From positions 1-64,000 of the forward strand of contig JALOPI010000011.1 of assembly GCA_025453975.1 (NCBI GenBank): DNA of 64,000 bases, in the 5' to 3' direction. Position numbers and translations under genes: made by a program. The DNA comes from Syntrophobacteraceae bacterium (GTDB taxonomy: Bacteria; Desulfobacterota; Syntrophobacteria; Syntrophobacterales; Syntrophobacteraceae). Position 1 is the first letter of the stretch; the number at the start of each line of letters is the position of its first letter. Shown here in pieces: positions 47,120 to 56,273 of this stretch. Under the pieces are notes generated by a model, which worked only from the letters and a program-made list of their open reading frames with translations, was not told the DNA's origin and searched no databases.

Positions 47120-48112
47120 TTACTCCTTGTCCACTGGTAGTCCGGCTTCGATCATCTTCTCCCTGAAATGGTCCTCATACTCCGCGTACGTATGAGTCTT
47201 CACGGGATAGTTCCAAGGATTGACGTGCCGCCTGATACGGTTGTCGTTGGGAAGGTTCCGGGTGGGGCTCAGGAAGACACCGCCCAGATGCATGAGCTTG
47301 CTGAAGGGGAAATAAGCGAAGAGCGTACACACCAGCACCAGGTGGATGTAGAAGATCACGCCGATTCCCTCGGGAACCACGGGCTGAAACGTGACCAGGC
47401 CGACGGCAAGCTCCTTCACCTTGGTGATGTCCACCTTGATGAAGTAGCGCATGAGGATGCCGGAAACACCCATTCCCAGGAGAACGAAGAGCGGAAAATA
47501 GTCCGCCGGCAGCGAAATGTACTTCACTTGCGGAATGATGACTCTGCGGATGAAGAGATAAGAAACGGCCGCCACGAAAACCATGTCGCTGAGGTAAACT
47601 CCCGGAAGCCCCCACTGGAGGAAGCCGTCGGCCCGGTCCAGACCCAGGATGGGCATGGGAACGGGCTCCAGGAAGAACCGGAGGTGCCGAATGAAGATGA
47701 CCAGAAAGGAATAATGGAATGCCAGGCCCGCCAGCCACAGCCATTTTTCCAGCTGGTAGGAAACCTTGGGGCCTTCCCGCATTTCCAGCTTGGTATTGCG
47801 GAAAAGCGACCGGAAGAGGAGCACTTCCAGCGCCATGCGGCCGATGGTCTGCAGCGTGGTCGTCGGATTGTCCAGTTTGTTCTGTTTGATCCAGGGAAAA
47901 GACAATTGCTGCCCAGCCGTGGTCGTGATGCGGAAGGGAACCGGAGACCTGGCCCAACCCAGGATCCGGAGGATGAACCCCCCCAAGAATGTGAAGATGG
48001 CGATGTACGGGACGACCACTCCGAAGAAGTAGGTCATGCCAGCCACCTTCACGCCCACGAAGGCCGTCGCAACCAGCGCCAGAACTATGCCTAAGGAGAA
48101 CTCCATGCCCAT
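47120..48112 (-). CDS. dsrM: DsrM, NarI-like membrane cytochrome b subunit
   Basis: 330 residues. NarI-family di-heme b subunit with about six membrane segments; His residues such as FHYSFLVIFIRHLRF and YIHLVLVCTLF could hold the hemes. It oxidises menaquinol and hands electrons to DsrK. First structural gene of dsrMKJOP. An alternative start is the ATG at 48106. Confidence 0.95.
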   Translation of the reverse strand: MGMEFSLGIVLALVATAFVGVKVAGMTYFFGVVVPYIAIFTFLGGFILRILGWARSPVPFRITTTAGQQLSFPWIKQNKLDNPTTTLQTIGRMALEVLLFRSLFRNTKLEMREGPKVSYQLEKWLWLAGLAFHYSFLVIFIRHLRFFLEPVPMPILGLDRADGFLQWGLPGVYLSDMVFVAAVSYLFIRRVIIPQVKYISLPADYFPLFVLLGMGVSGILMRYFIKVDITKVKELAVGLVTFQPVVPEGIGVIFYIHLVLVCTLFAYFPFSKLMHLGGVFLSPTRNLPNDNRIRRHVNPWNYPVKTHTYAEYEDHFREKMIEAGLPVDKE

Positions 48113-48146
48113 GTAACCATCCCTCTTTCCAAAACATTTGTGGTTG

Positions 48147-48692
48147 TCAAGCTTCGCTGTCTCCCGACCCCTCCTCCGACTCCGAGATTTCCGCCAGCAG
48201 ATCGGCTCGCTGGAGAAGTCGGAAGGACCTGTTTTTCACCTCGTTCACCCTGAGCTCGTACAACTTTTCACGACAGTCCGAATACACGTTGAACGCAAGA
48301 AGCGCCATCTCGTCGATCTTCTGCTCGAGCTCGAGCAGATCATCCTGGGAGATCAGGCTCGTCCAGGTCTCCTTTTGCGATTTCTCTCTAATGATCTTTT
48401 TGAGGAGAAAGACAAAGGCAACGGCTTGGGCGGGCGAAAAATCCTGAACGGCCCTGATCCGGATGATCAAGTCCAGGTAGCCGCGCATCTTATCGGGACG
48501 CAGATCCCCGACCAGCTCTCCGTAAACGCCTTCGAGACCCTGCCGCAGGGTGTGGCCCACGGGGTTGGAAAACTGGTTCTTCTCTTTCAAAATCCGACTG
48601 GCGGTCTCTGGATTGTACGTCTCGATGATCAGACGAAGCCACTGGCTCAGGATGGCATCTCGTTCCTGCTTCAACAACTTGGAAACCTGCAT
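48147..48692 (-). CDS. RsbRD N-terminal-domain-like protein heading the dsr operon
   Basis: 181 residues from the ATG at 48692; a GTG two codons upstream is possible. An all-helical protein resembling the N-terminal sensor domain of RsbR/RsbRD proteins (SQWLRLIIETYNPE, GLEGVYGELVGDLRP). There is no STAS domain. A gene of this type often sits directly in front of dsrMKJOP in sulfate reducers, here 34 bp before dsrM. Role unknown, but conserved linkage argues for a part in Dsr function or regulation. Confidence 0.85.
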   Translation of the reverse strand: MQVSKLLKQERDAILSQWLRLIIETYNPETASRILKEKNQFSNPVGHTLRQGLEGVYGELVGDLRPDKMRGYLDLIIRIRAVQDFSPAQAVAFVFLLKKIIREKSQKETWTSLISQDDLLELEQKIDEMALLAFNVYSDCREKLYELRVNEVKNRSFRLLQRADLLAEISESEEGSGDSEA

Positions 48693-48853
48693 GCTCACAA
48701 GACCTTTCCCTCATGTTCGTTGATAAAGCCTTCTCGCTTTCCGCCATCCCCCCTTTCCCTCTGAAGACGCCCCCTCCAACGGAACAGACCTCACCCGCCT
48801 CCGCCAGGTCATCAGGCAAAAGACTCCAGGCGAAACAAATTTGTGAATGTGGG

Positions 48854-48882
48854 CACGTTAGACGAATTGAAAAAGCAAGTCA
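48854..48882 (-). promoter_or_regulatory. Candidate promoter of the dsr operon
   Basis: On the minus strand TTGACT (48882-48877), 17-bp spacer and TAACGT (48859-48854), about 160 bp upstream of the RsbRD-like start. Confidence 0.5.
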
Positions 48883-49030
48883 AGATGCAAACGGACAGCC
48901 CGCCGGCATTTGACCCCATGTGCCAGGCGAGCGTCATCAGACCTTGACAAAGGCCATGGACTGGGGTTCAAAGTCCAGTGTCTCTCTGGACCCCCCGCCA
49001 TCAATGGCTCAATCGTGGAGAACATCGCCC

Positions 49031-49636
49031 ATGATCCATTACACCGGCATCAACCACCTGGCCATGGCCACCGGGGACATGGACCGCACCGTCCGTTTCT
49101 GGCGCGATCTTCTGGAGATGCGCATGGTTGCGGGGCTCGGCAAGCCCGGATACCGCACCTATTTCCTGGAGATCTCGGCCACGGACATGATCTCGTTTTT
49201 CGAGTGGCCCAACGTCGAGCCGCTCCCCGAGAAGGACCACGGATACCCCGTGACCGGTCCCTTCGTCTTCGATCACCTCTCCATCGGCGTCCGGGAGCTG
49301 GAGGATGTCTGGACCCTCAAGGACCGGCTGGAGGCCGCGGGCTTCTGGGTTTCGGAAGTGGTGGACCACGGCTTCATCCACTCCGTTTACTCCTTCGATC
49401 CCAACGGCATCCCCATCGAGCTGAGCTGGAGCGTCCCGGACGTCGACCTCCGCGCCCACCCCGTCCTCGTGGACTCGCATCCCTCCCCGGTGACCCTGGA
49501 AGGCCCCGGGCCCCAACAGGGAGTCTGGCCCCGGGTCGATTCTCCCACGCCCCGGGAGGAGCGGCGCGTGTACCCCGGCGAGGGGACGGAGCTCACCGCC
49601 GGCACCAAGCGCAACTGGTTCGAGGACACCCCGTGA
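49031..49636 (+). CDS. VOC (glyoxalase/dioxygenase) superfamily protein
   Basis: 201 residues from the ATG at 49031 (GGAG upstream). Paired beta-alpha-beta-beta-beta modules with metal-ligand candidates in GINHLAMATGDMDRTVRFW, FDHLSIGV and GIPIELSW. The C-terminal ~60 residues form a Pro-rich tail. Such proteins include glyoxalases, methylmalonyl-CoA epimerases and ring-cleaving dioxygenases; the Cys/His pattern does not pick one. Its TGA overlaps the GTG start of topB, so translation is probably coupled. Confidence 0.8.
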   Translation: MIHYTGINHLAMATGDMDRTVRFWRDLLEMRMVAGLGKPGYRTYFLEISATDMISFFEWPNVEPLPEKDHGYPVTGPFVFDHLSIGVRELEDVWTLKDRLEAAGFWVSEVVDHGFIHSVYSFDPNGIPIELSWSVPDVDLRAHPVLVDSHPSPVTLEGPGPQQGVWPRVDSPTPREERRVYPGEGTELTAGTKRNWFEDTP

Positions 49637-52149
49637 CCACCCTGGTTCTCACCGAAAAGCCTTCCGTCGCCAAGGACTTCGCCAAGGCGCTCCAAGCCGG
49701 AAGCCGCAAGGACGGCTATTTCGAGGGAAAGGATTACATCATCACCTGGGCCGTGGGGCACCTTCTCGAGCTGGCCGAGCCTCAGGACTACGATGCCCGG
49801 TGGTCCCGATGGCGCATGGATACCCTGCCCATTCTCCCCGACACGCTGCGCTACAAGCCCATACCCAGGACAGCGAAGCAGCTCGGCGTCGTGCAGAAGC
49901 AGCTGGCGCGGAAGGACGTCGACCATGTCGTCATAGCCACCGACGCGGGCCGCGAAGGCGAGGTCATCGCCCGCACCATCCTGCACTCGGTGGGCGACTT
50001 CGATTTCCACCGGGCCTCCCGTTTCTGGACCTCCCAGGCCCTGACGCCCCAGGTGGTGAAGGAGACCCTGAGCCAGCTCCGGCCCAGCTCCGATTTCGAC
50101 CGGCTCTGGCATGCCGGCCAGGCCCGCCAGCTCGCCGACTGGCTCGTGGGCATGAATCTCTCCCGCGCCGCCACCCTCAAGCTGGGCAGCCACAAGGATG
50201 TCTACTCCGTGGGGCGCGTCCAGACGGCGGTCCTGGCGCTCCTCGTGGACCGCCGACGGGAGCGGGAGCAATTCACCCCGCGGCCCTACTGGCTGCTCCG
50301 GGCCGCCTTCAGCCATCCCAAGGGCAGTTGGACGGGGACCTGGTTTCGCGGGGACGAGACACGCTTCCAGAATCACGACGCCGCCCGCGAGGTGCTGGAG
50401 CGCGTTTCGGGGCGGACGGGCCAGGTGACCTCCGTCAAAAAGGAGAAAAAGAAACAGGCTCCGCCCCTTCTTTACTCCCTGACGGACCTCCAGCGCGACG
50501 CCAACACCAGGTTCGGCTTCTCCGCCAAGCAGACCCTGGACATCGCCCAGAAGCTTTACGAGGAGCGCAAATGCCTCTCCTACCCCCGGACGGATTCACG
50601 GGTGCTCGGCTCGCGAAACGTGGACCTGGCCCGTCAGATCATCCAGAAGCTCTCGGGCGCCTACCCCGACCTGTTTTCGGGCCATGAGGCCAGGCTGGTC
50701 AGCGCCGCCAACAAGCGGGTCTTCAACGACGCCAAGCTCACCGACCACCACGCCCTGATCCCCCTGGCGCCCCTCCCCGAAGGCGCATCGCCGCAGGAAA
50801 AGCGCGTCTACGACCTCGTCCTCGGGCGTTTCGCCGCTGCCTTTCATCCCGACTACGAGTACGAGGCGACGGAGATCATCACCGAGGTCTCGGGCGAGCG
50901 CTTCCGAACCAAGGGGCAACGCCCCCTCAAGCCGGGCTGGAAAGCCGTCCACGGAGCCGAGGCCCCCCCGAAGGCCGCGGGCCAGGGCGTCGAATCGGAC
51001 GAGGCCGAGGAGGAGAGCCTGCCGCCCCTGGAGAAGGGCGACGAGGCCCACGTGGACGAGGCGAAGCTCGAGGAGAAGATGACGCAGCCTCCCCCGGAGT
51101 ACACCGAAGCCCTGCTCCTCAAGGACATGGTGAACCCGTCGCGCTTCGTCACCGAGGAGGAGCTGCAGAAGATCTTCAAGGGCGAGGTGGGGCTCGGAAC
51201 CCAGGCCACCCGGGCCCAGATCATCGAAACCCTGATCCTGCGCCAGTACGTCCTGCGGGACCGCAAGCATCTCCTCGCTTCCGACAAGGGCTGTCATCTC
51301 ATCGATCAGCTCCGTCGGTTCGACCGGGCCAGGGCCCTGGCAAGTCCCGAGGAGACCGCCCGCTGGGAGATGGAGCTGGAAAAAATCAACCAGGGCATGG
51401 GCCGGCCCGAGGCTTTTCTCGAGGCTGTAAGAGCCTTTGTCGAGGCGGGGATCCGGGAGATCAAGACCTCGTCGTCCCAGGCCCGAACCACCCATCGGTC
51501 CCTGGGGGCCTGCCCCGCCTGCGGCGGCCGGATCATCGAGGGCCGCAAAGGATTCGGGTGCTCCAACTGGCGGCCCCACAACGGCGGATGCCGCTTCGTC
51601 GTCTGGAAGGAGATCTCGGGGCGCCACATCGATGTCGAGGTGGTCCTTCAGCTCATCGCCGGGAAGACCGTGGGCCCCCTGGTCTTTCGTGACGGGAACG
51701 GCCGCGACTTTGCCGCGTCGCTCGTCCTGGAGCGCCAGGAGGGTGAAGGTGAAAACCGGGCCTCATGGAGCACGCGCATGGTCATGTCCCAGGCGCCGTC
51801 GGCGGAAGGCGGCCCGCCCCCCAGCATCCCTCCGCCGCCCTCCCCCCTGGACGTCATGGGCAAATGCCCCCGGTGCGGGGGCCGTGTCATCGAGGGCAAG
51901 AAGGGCTACGGCTGCGCCAACTGGCGCCCCCAGGACGGAAAGTGCGGGTTCGTCATCTGGAAGGTCATCGCCGGCAAGACCCTCACCCGAAAGACCGTGA
52001 CCGACCTGCTCAAAAAGGGGGAAACCGGGCTGCTCAAAGGCTTCGTCTCCAAGAGCGGCAAAAAGTTCTCGGCAAAGCTTCGCCTGGAGGGGGAGGATTT
52101 TCGGACCGCCTTCGTCCTGGCGGGCTCATCGGAGCCTCCCCGGGAGTGA
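49633..52149 (+). CDS. topB: DNA topoisomerase III (type IA) with duplicated C-terminal zinc modules
   Basis: 838 residues from the GTG at 49633, which overlaps the preceding stop. TEKPSVAKDFAKAL opens the Toprim domain, followed by TDAGREGE (metal site). The catalytic Tyr is residue 317 in CLSYPRTDSR, and THHALIPL-type (here TDHHALIPL) lies downstream. The C-terminus has two similar ~90-residue modules, each with four Cys: CPACGGRIIEGRKG...CRF and CPRCGGRVIEGKKG...CGF, probable zinc ribbons. It relaxes and decatenates DNA through single-strand passage. Longer than E. coli TopB (653) because of the inserts and tail. Confidence 0.95.
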   Translation: MTTLVLTEKPSVAKDFAKALQAGSRKDGYFEGKDYIITWAVGHLLELAEPQDYDARWSRWRMDTLPILPDTLRYKPIPRTAKQLGVVQKQLARKDVDHVVIATDAGREGEVIARTILHSVGDFDFHRASRFWTSQALTPQVVKETLSQLRPSSDFDRLWHAGQARQLADWLVGMNLSRAATLKLGSHKDVYSVGRVQTAVLALLVDRRREREQFTPRPYWLLRAAFSHPKGSWTGTWFRGDETRFQNHDAAREVLERVSGRTGQVTSVKKEKKKQAPPLLYSLTDLQRDANTRFGFSAKQTLDIAQKLYEERKCLSYPRTDSRVLGSRNVDLARQIIQKLSGAYPDLFSGHEARLVSAANKRVFNDAKLTDHHALIPLAPLPEGASPQEKRVYDLVLGRFAAAFHPDYEYEATEIITEVSGERFRTKGQRPLKPGWKAVHGAEAPPKAAGQGVESDEAEEESLPPLEKGDEAHVDEAKLEEKMTQPPPEYTEALLLKDMVNPSRFVTEEELQKIFKGEVGLGTQATRAQIIETLILRQYVLRDRKHLLASDKGCHLIDQLRRFDRARALASPEETARWEMELEKINQGMGRPEAFLEAVRAFVEAGIREIKTSSSQARTTHRSLGACPACGGRIIEGRKGFGCSNWRPHNGGCRFVVWKEISGRHIDVEVVLQLIAGKTVGPLVFRDGNGRDFAASLVLERQEGEGENRASWSTRMVMSQAPSAEGGPPPSIPPPPSPLDVMGKCPRCGGRVIEGKKGYGCANWRPQDGKCGFVIWKVIAGKTLTRKTVTDLLKKGETGLLKGFVSKSGKKFSAKLRLEGEDFRTAFVLAGSSEPPRE

Positions 52150-52233
52150 TCCCCTCCCGCACCCGGGCTCATTCCCCGGGAGCAAAAGGTTCATCCAACG
52201 ACGTGGCCCCCCACCCGAAGATGGAGTTTGAAC

Positions 52234-53784
52234 ATGCGCCTGAAGTGGCTCATCGTGCTTGGCCTGACCGTCGCCCTTCGTGGACCCGCTTTCGCCCAGG
52301 AACCACCCGAGGCGCCCCCTGCTCCGCAGCCCTCCCCCCAGCGCATCCCCCTGGTTCTTTCCGAAAAGCCCGAGGAAGGCGCGCAGCTGTCCGTGACCCA
52401 GCACTCCATCGTGAGCGACACCGTTCTGCCTTACACGGCACGGGCCGGCTGCCTCCCCCTGAAGGACGAATGGGGCCGGCAGACCGCCGAGCTATTCTTC
52501 GTGTCCTATGAGAAGGACGACGTGGGCGACGCCGCCGATCGGCCCATCGGCTTCGTTTTCAATGGAGGGCCCGGCGCATCTTCCCTTTGGCTCCACTTCG
52601 GTGCCATCGGTCCCAAGCGCGTTTCCTCCGATGCGGGCAGATCCCCGTCGCCGGGCACCGAGCCCCGTCTCGCCGACAACGAGCTTTCCTGGCTGGCTTT
52701 CATGGACCTCGTTTTCGTCGACCCGGTGGGAACGGGATTCAGCCGCCCGGCTTCGGCCCAGGAGGCAGGACAGTTCTTCTCCGTTCAGGAGGACATTCGC
52801 GCCATGTCGGACTTCATCCGGCGATTCGTCACCCGCTTCAAGCGGTGGCCCTCCCCACGGTTCATCGTCGGAGAGAGCTACGGGACCATCCGGGCCGCCG
52901 GTGTGGTCCAGGATCTCTTCGAGAGCCACGGGATGGAGATCGACGGACTTGTCCTGGTTTCGCCCGCCCTCAGCCTGCCGGCCATCACCTTCGGCCCCGG
53001 GAACGATCTCCCCAGCGCCCTCTTCGTTCCGGCCTACACCGCCGCCGCCTGGCATCACGGGAAACTGCCCGGCGACCTGCGAAAGAGCCTCGCCGACACC
53101 CTCAAGAAATCCGAGCAGTGGGTTCTCCAGGAGTACTGGCCCGCCCTCCTGAAGGGCAACACGCTGACCGAGTCGGAACGAGCCCGCGTGGCCGAGGGGC
53201 TCGCCCGCTTCACCGGCCTGCCCCAGACCCTCGTGGAAAGAAGCCATCTGCGCGTGGCCCGCGAGGACTTTCAGGGCGAGCTGCTGCGGGACCGGAAGCT
53301 CTTCCTGAGCCTCTTCGACACCAGGCTCGCCGCTTCGCCCAAACCCGCCTCCCTCGTCGATGATCCGGCGGTTCGCCCCACCGTCGGTCCGCTGGTGTCG
53401 TCCTTTCTCCATCACCTGAAAGATGAGCTGCGCTTCGACACGGACCGGCCCTATCGATTGTTCTCCGAGGACGTCAACGTCCGGTGGGACTGGGGCGCTC
53501 CCGTCGAGGGCGCAAGCCCGGGACTGGCCGCCCTCCAGAATGTCATGAACCGAAGCCCGAGGCTGCGGGTGCTGGCCACCGCGGGACTCTACGATCTGGC
53601 CACCCCTTACACGACGGCCCAATACACCATCCAGCACCTGGCCATCGACCCTGCCCGCCAGAAGCATATCGATCTCAAGACCTACCCGTGCGGCCACATG
53701 CCGTACCTGGACACGGCCATTCTCAAACAGTGGACGACCGATGTGGCGGAGTTCGTGAAGGTTACGCTTCAGGAGGGCGCATAG
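52234..53784 (+). CDS. Exported serine carboxypeptidase (peptidase family S10)
   Basis: 516 residues from the ATG at 52234 (GGAG upstream). The signal peptide ends near GPAFAQ at ~18. FNGGPGASSLW is the family oxyanion block. The catalytic Ser is residue 215 in VGESYGT, with the Asp in GLYDLATP and the His in CGHMPYLD. It should remove C-terminal amino acids from peptides in the periplasm. S10 enzymes are best known from eukaryotes but occur in bacteria. Eighty-four bases separate it from topB. Confidence 0.9.
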   Translation: MRLKWLIVLGLTVALRGPAFAQEPPEAPPAPQPSPQRIPLVLSEKPEEGAQLSVTQHSIVSDTVLPYTARAGCLPLKDEWGRQTAELFFVSYEKDDVGDAADRPIGFVFNGGPGASSLWLHFGAIGPKRVSSDAGRSPSPGTEPRLADNELSWLAFMDLVFVDPVGTGFSRPASAQEAGQFFSVQEDIRAMSDFIRRFVTRFKRWPSPRFIVGESYGTIRAAGVVQDLFESHGMEIDGLVLVSPALSLPAITFGPGNDLPSALFVPAYTAAAWHHGKLPGDLRKSLADTLKKSEQWVLQEYWPALLKGNTLTESERARVAEGLARFTGLPQTLVERSHLRVAREDFQGELLRDRKLFLSLFDTRLAASPKPASLVDDPAVRPTVGPLVSSFLHHLKDELRFDTDRPYRLFSEDVNVRWDWGAPVEGASPGLAALQNVMNRSPRLRVLATAGLYDLATPYTTAQYTIQHLAIDPARQKHIDLKTYPCGHMPYLDTAILKQWTTDVAEFVKVTLQEGA

Positions 53785-53865
53785 AGCCGGATGTGTGGCG
53801 CGAAGCGGCCGTCATGGTTATAAGTAGCTGGATTCTCAAACCCACCAGACGAGGGAAAATCCGCG

Positions 53866-54480
53866 ATGGAAAAGATATTGGCGGTTTATGGAAGTCCCCG
53901 GCGCAAAGGCAACACGGCCTTGCTCCTCCGGGAGGCCGTTCGAGGCGCCCGCGACGAGGGCGCCGACGTGGAAGAGGTCGTGCTCCGAGATCTCAAGATC
54001 TCACCCTGCCTCGAGATCTACGGCTGCAGGAAGGCGGGACGGTGCGCCATCCAGGACGACTTCCAGCCCCTTTACGACCAGCTTCTGGCCTGCCGTGGCC
54101 TGATGCTCGCCTCGCCCATCTTCTTTTACTCCGTGAGCGCCCACGCCAAGGCCATGATCGATCGCTGCCAGTCTCTCTGGGTGAAGAAATACTGGATCGA
54201 CGAGTCCAGGATGGTGATCCGGGAGCCCCGGCGCCTGGGTCTCTTCATCGCCGTGGGGGCCACCAAAGGTCCCAGGCTCTTTGACGGCACCCTCCTCACC
54301 CTCCGCTACTTCTTCGATGTGCTGGACATGGAGCTGTGGAAAAGCCTCCTGTACCGCGGCATGGACTTCGAAGGCGATGTGCTGAAGCAGCCCGAACACC
54401 TGGAGGAAGCTTACGGGGCCGGTCGGGAATTCGCCCGAGCCGTCCGGCAGTCCGCCCCGGAAACGGGGCCCGCCCAGTGA
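53866..54480 (+). CDS. NADPH-dependent FMN reductase/flavodoxin-like protein
   Basis: 204 residues. Flavodoxin-like fold: ILAVYGSPRRKGNT binds the FMN phosphate and ASPIFFYSVSAHAKAMIDR is the second flavin loop. A Cys set C-x5-C-x5-C (CLEIYGCRKAGRC) stands where some iron-sulfur flavoproteins hold a cluster, but the spacing is not the classical one. It probably reduces small molecules or quinones. Its TGA overlaps the GTG of the next gene, giving translational coupling to the ABC exporter. Confidence 0.85.
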   Translation: MEKILAVYGSPRRKGNTALLLREAVRGARDEGADVEEVVLRDLKISPCLEIYGCRKAGRCAIQDDFQPLYDQLLACRGLMLASPIFFYSVSAHAKAMIDRCQSLWVKKYWIDESRMVIREPRRLGLFIAVGATKGPRLFDGTLLTLRYFFDVLDMELWKSLLYRGMDFEGDVLKQPEHLEEAYGAGREFARAVRQSAPETGPAQ

Positions 54481-56273
54481 AATGGCTCCTGGGCGGGGCG
54501 AGCACCGCGCCGCCGACCACATCCGAGACCACGAGCCCCTGGCGGTCCTTCGGCCTCATCCGAGCTTACTTCCGTGACCACTGGGGCCGCCTGGCGGCAG
54601 GGCTGGCGGCCCTTGTCATCGTGGACCTCCTGCAGCTCCTCGTCCCGAGGGTGATCAAGGAGGTGGTGGACGACCTCCAGCAGGGACGGGCCACGGATTC
54701 CGGGCTCCTCCGACATGTCGGCGTCATCGTCGCCCTGGCGCTCATCATCGGCGCTCTGCGCTTCGTCTGGCGCCTGCTGCTCCTCGGCTTTTCGCGCCTG
54801 GTGGAGCGGGACCTCAGGAACCGGTTCTTCTCGCACCTCCTGCTCCTGGACCGCCCTTTTTTCCAGAGGCGGACCACCGGCGAGATCATGGCCCTAGCCA
54901 CCAACGACCTCTCGTCGGTGCAGCTGGCCACGGGCATGGGCGTCGTGGCCGCCGCCGACGCCGTGTTCATGGGCATCGCCGCCTTCGCGTTCATGGCCTA
55001 CATCGACCCGGTGCTCACCCTCGTGGCCATCTCCCCCATGCCCGTGCTGGCCCTCCTGACCCGCGTCCTTTCATCCCGGCTGCACCAGCGGTTCAGCAAG
55101 GTTCAGGAGCAGTTCTCCCACATCACGGAGCTCGCCCGCTCCACGTTTTCCACCATCCGCATCGTCCAGGCCTACAATCAGGAGCAGCCCCAATCCGATC
55201 GGTTCGACGCCATGGGGCGGGCCTACGTCCGGGACAATCTGCGCCTGGCCATGATCTACGGGACCCTTTTCCCCATCTCCGGGTTCATCGGCAACATCGG
55301 ACTCCTCCTCGTCCTGGCCCTCGGCGGGCGCATGACCATCCGGGGCGACATCACCACCGGGGATTTCGTGGCGTTCATCAACTACCTCTACCTCATGACC
55401 TGGCCCATGATGGCTCTGGGCTGGGTGGCCGACCTCTTTCAGCGCGGCATCACCTCCCTGAACCGAATCGACAGCCTTTTCCAGGAAGCCCCCACGCTGG
55501 TGGACGCCCCCTCGGACCCCATGCCCCCGCCGCTCACGGGGAGCATCCGGATTCAGGATCTCACCTTCACATACCCCCGGCAGGACCACCCCGCCCTGGA
55601 GCACGTCGACCTGGACATCCCCGCCGGCACTTTCATGGGCGTGGTGGGCAGGACCGGGTCGGGCAAGACCACCCTCTGCCATCTCCTGGCCCGCCTTTAT
55701 CCCGTCCCGGAGGGAGCCATCCTCATGGACGGTCGGGACGTCAACAGGCTCTCCCTGGCCGACGTGCGCCGGGCCATGGCCTATGTGCCCCAGGACGTCA
55801 TCCTGTTTTCGGAGACCATCGCGTTCAACATCGCCATGGGCCGGGCCGATGCCGCCATGGAGGAGATCGAGGGGGTGGCCCGGGCCGCCGCCATCCATGA
55901 CGAGATCGCCGCCATGAAGGACGGCTATCAGACCCGCATCGGGGAGAGGGGCGTGAAGCTTTCGGGAGGGCAGCGGCAGCGGCTGGCCATCGCCCGGGCG
56001 CTGCTCCTGGACCGGCCCATCATCATCATCGATGACGGCCTTTCGGCGGTGGACATGGAGACGGAGAGGGCCATCCTCCGCTCCATCGCCCCGCACCTCC
56101 GGGGAAAGACCGCCATCGTCGTTTCCCACCGGGTGGCCCCGCTGGCGGACGCCCACACGCTCGTCGTCATGGAGCGGGGAAGCATCGTGGCCCGGGGCAG
56201 CCACGAGGAGCTTCTGCGGACGAGCCGCTATTACCGGACCATTTACGAGCAGCAGACGCGGAACGGGCCATGA
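54477..56273 (+). CDS. ABC exporter half-transporter with a degenerate ATP site
   Basis: 598 residues from the GTG at 54477. A type I exporter membrane domain of six helices, then an ATPase: Walker A GRTGSGKTT, Q-loop YVPQDVILFS, signature LSGGQRQRLAIARALL, H-loop VVSHR. Walker B is IIIIDDG, with Asp where the catalytic Glu normally follows, so this site should hydrolyse poorly. It pairs with the next gene, with which it overlaps by 4 bp, as in heterodimeric exporters such as BmrCD or MdlAB. Substrate: lipid or drug, unknown. Confidence 0.92.
   Translation: MKWLLGGASTAPPTTSETTSPWRSFGLIRAYFRDHWGRLAAGLAALVIVDLLQLLVPRVIKEVVDDLQQGRATDSGLLRHVGVIVALALIIGALRFVWRLLLLGFSRLVERDLRNRFFSHLLLLDRPFFQRRTTGEIMALATNDLSSVQLATGMGVVAAADAVFMGIAAFAFMAYIDPVLTLVAISPMPVLALLTRVLSSRLHQRFSKVQEQFSHITELARSTFSTIRIVQAYNQEQPQSDRFDAMGRAYVRDNLRLAMIYGTLFPISGFIGNIGLLLVLALGGRMTIRGDITTGDFVAFINYLYLMTWPMMALGWVADLFQRGITSLNRIDSLFQEAPTLVDAPSDPMPPPLTGSIRIQDLTFTYPRQDHPALEHVDLDIPAGTFMGVVGRTGSGKTTLCHLLARLYPVPEGAILMDGRDVNRLSLADVRRAMAYVPQDVILFSETIAFNIAMGRADAAMEEIEGVARAAAIHDEIAAMKDGYQTRIGERGVKLSGGQRQRLAIARALLLDRPIIIIDDGLSAVDMETERAILRSIAPHLRGKTAIVVSHRVAPLADAHTLVVMERGSIVARGSHEELLRTSRYYRTIYEQQTRNGP

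Noticed and set aside
48910-49632. N-terminal extension of topoisomerase III by 241 codons
   Set aside because: The extension is Arg/Pro-rich noise over the VOC gene; the true start is the GTG at 49633 directly before TEKPSVAKDF.
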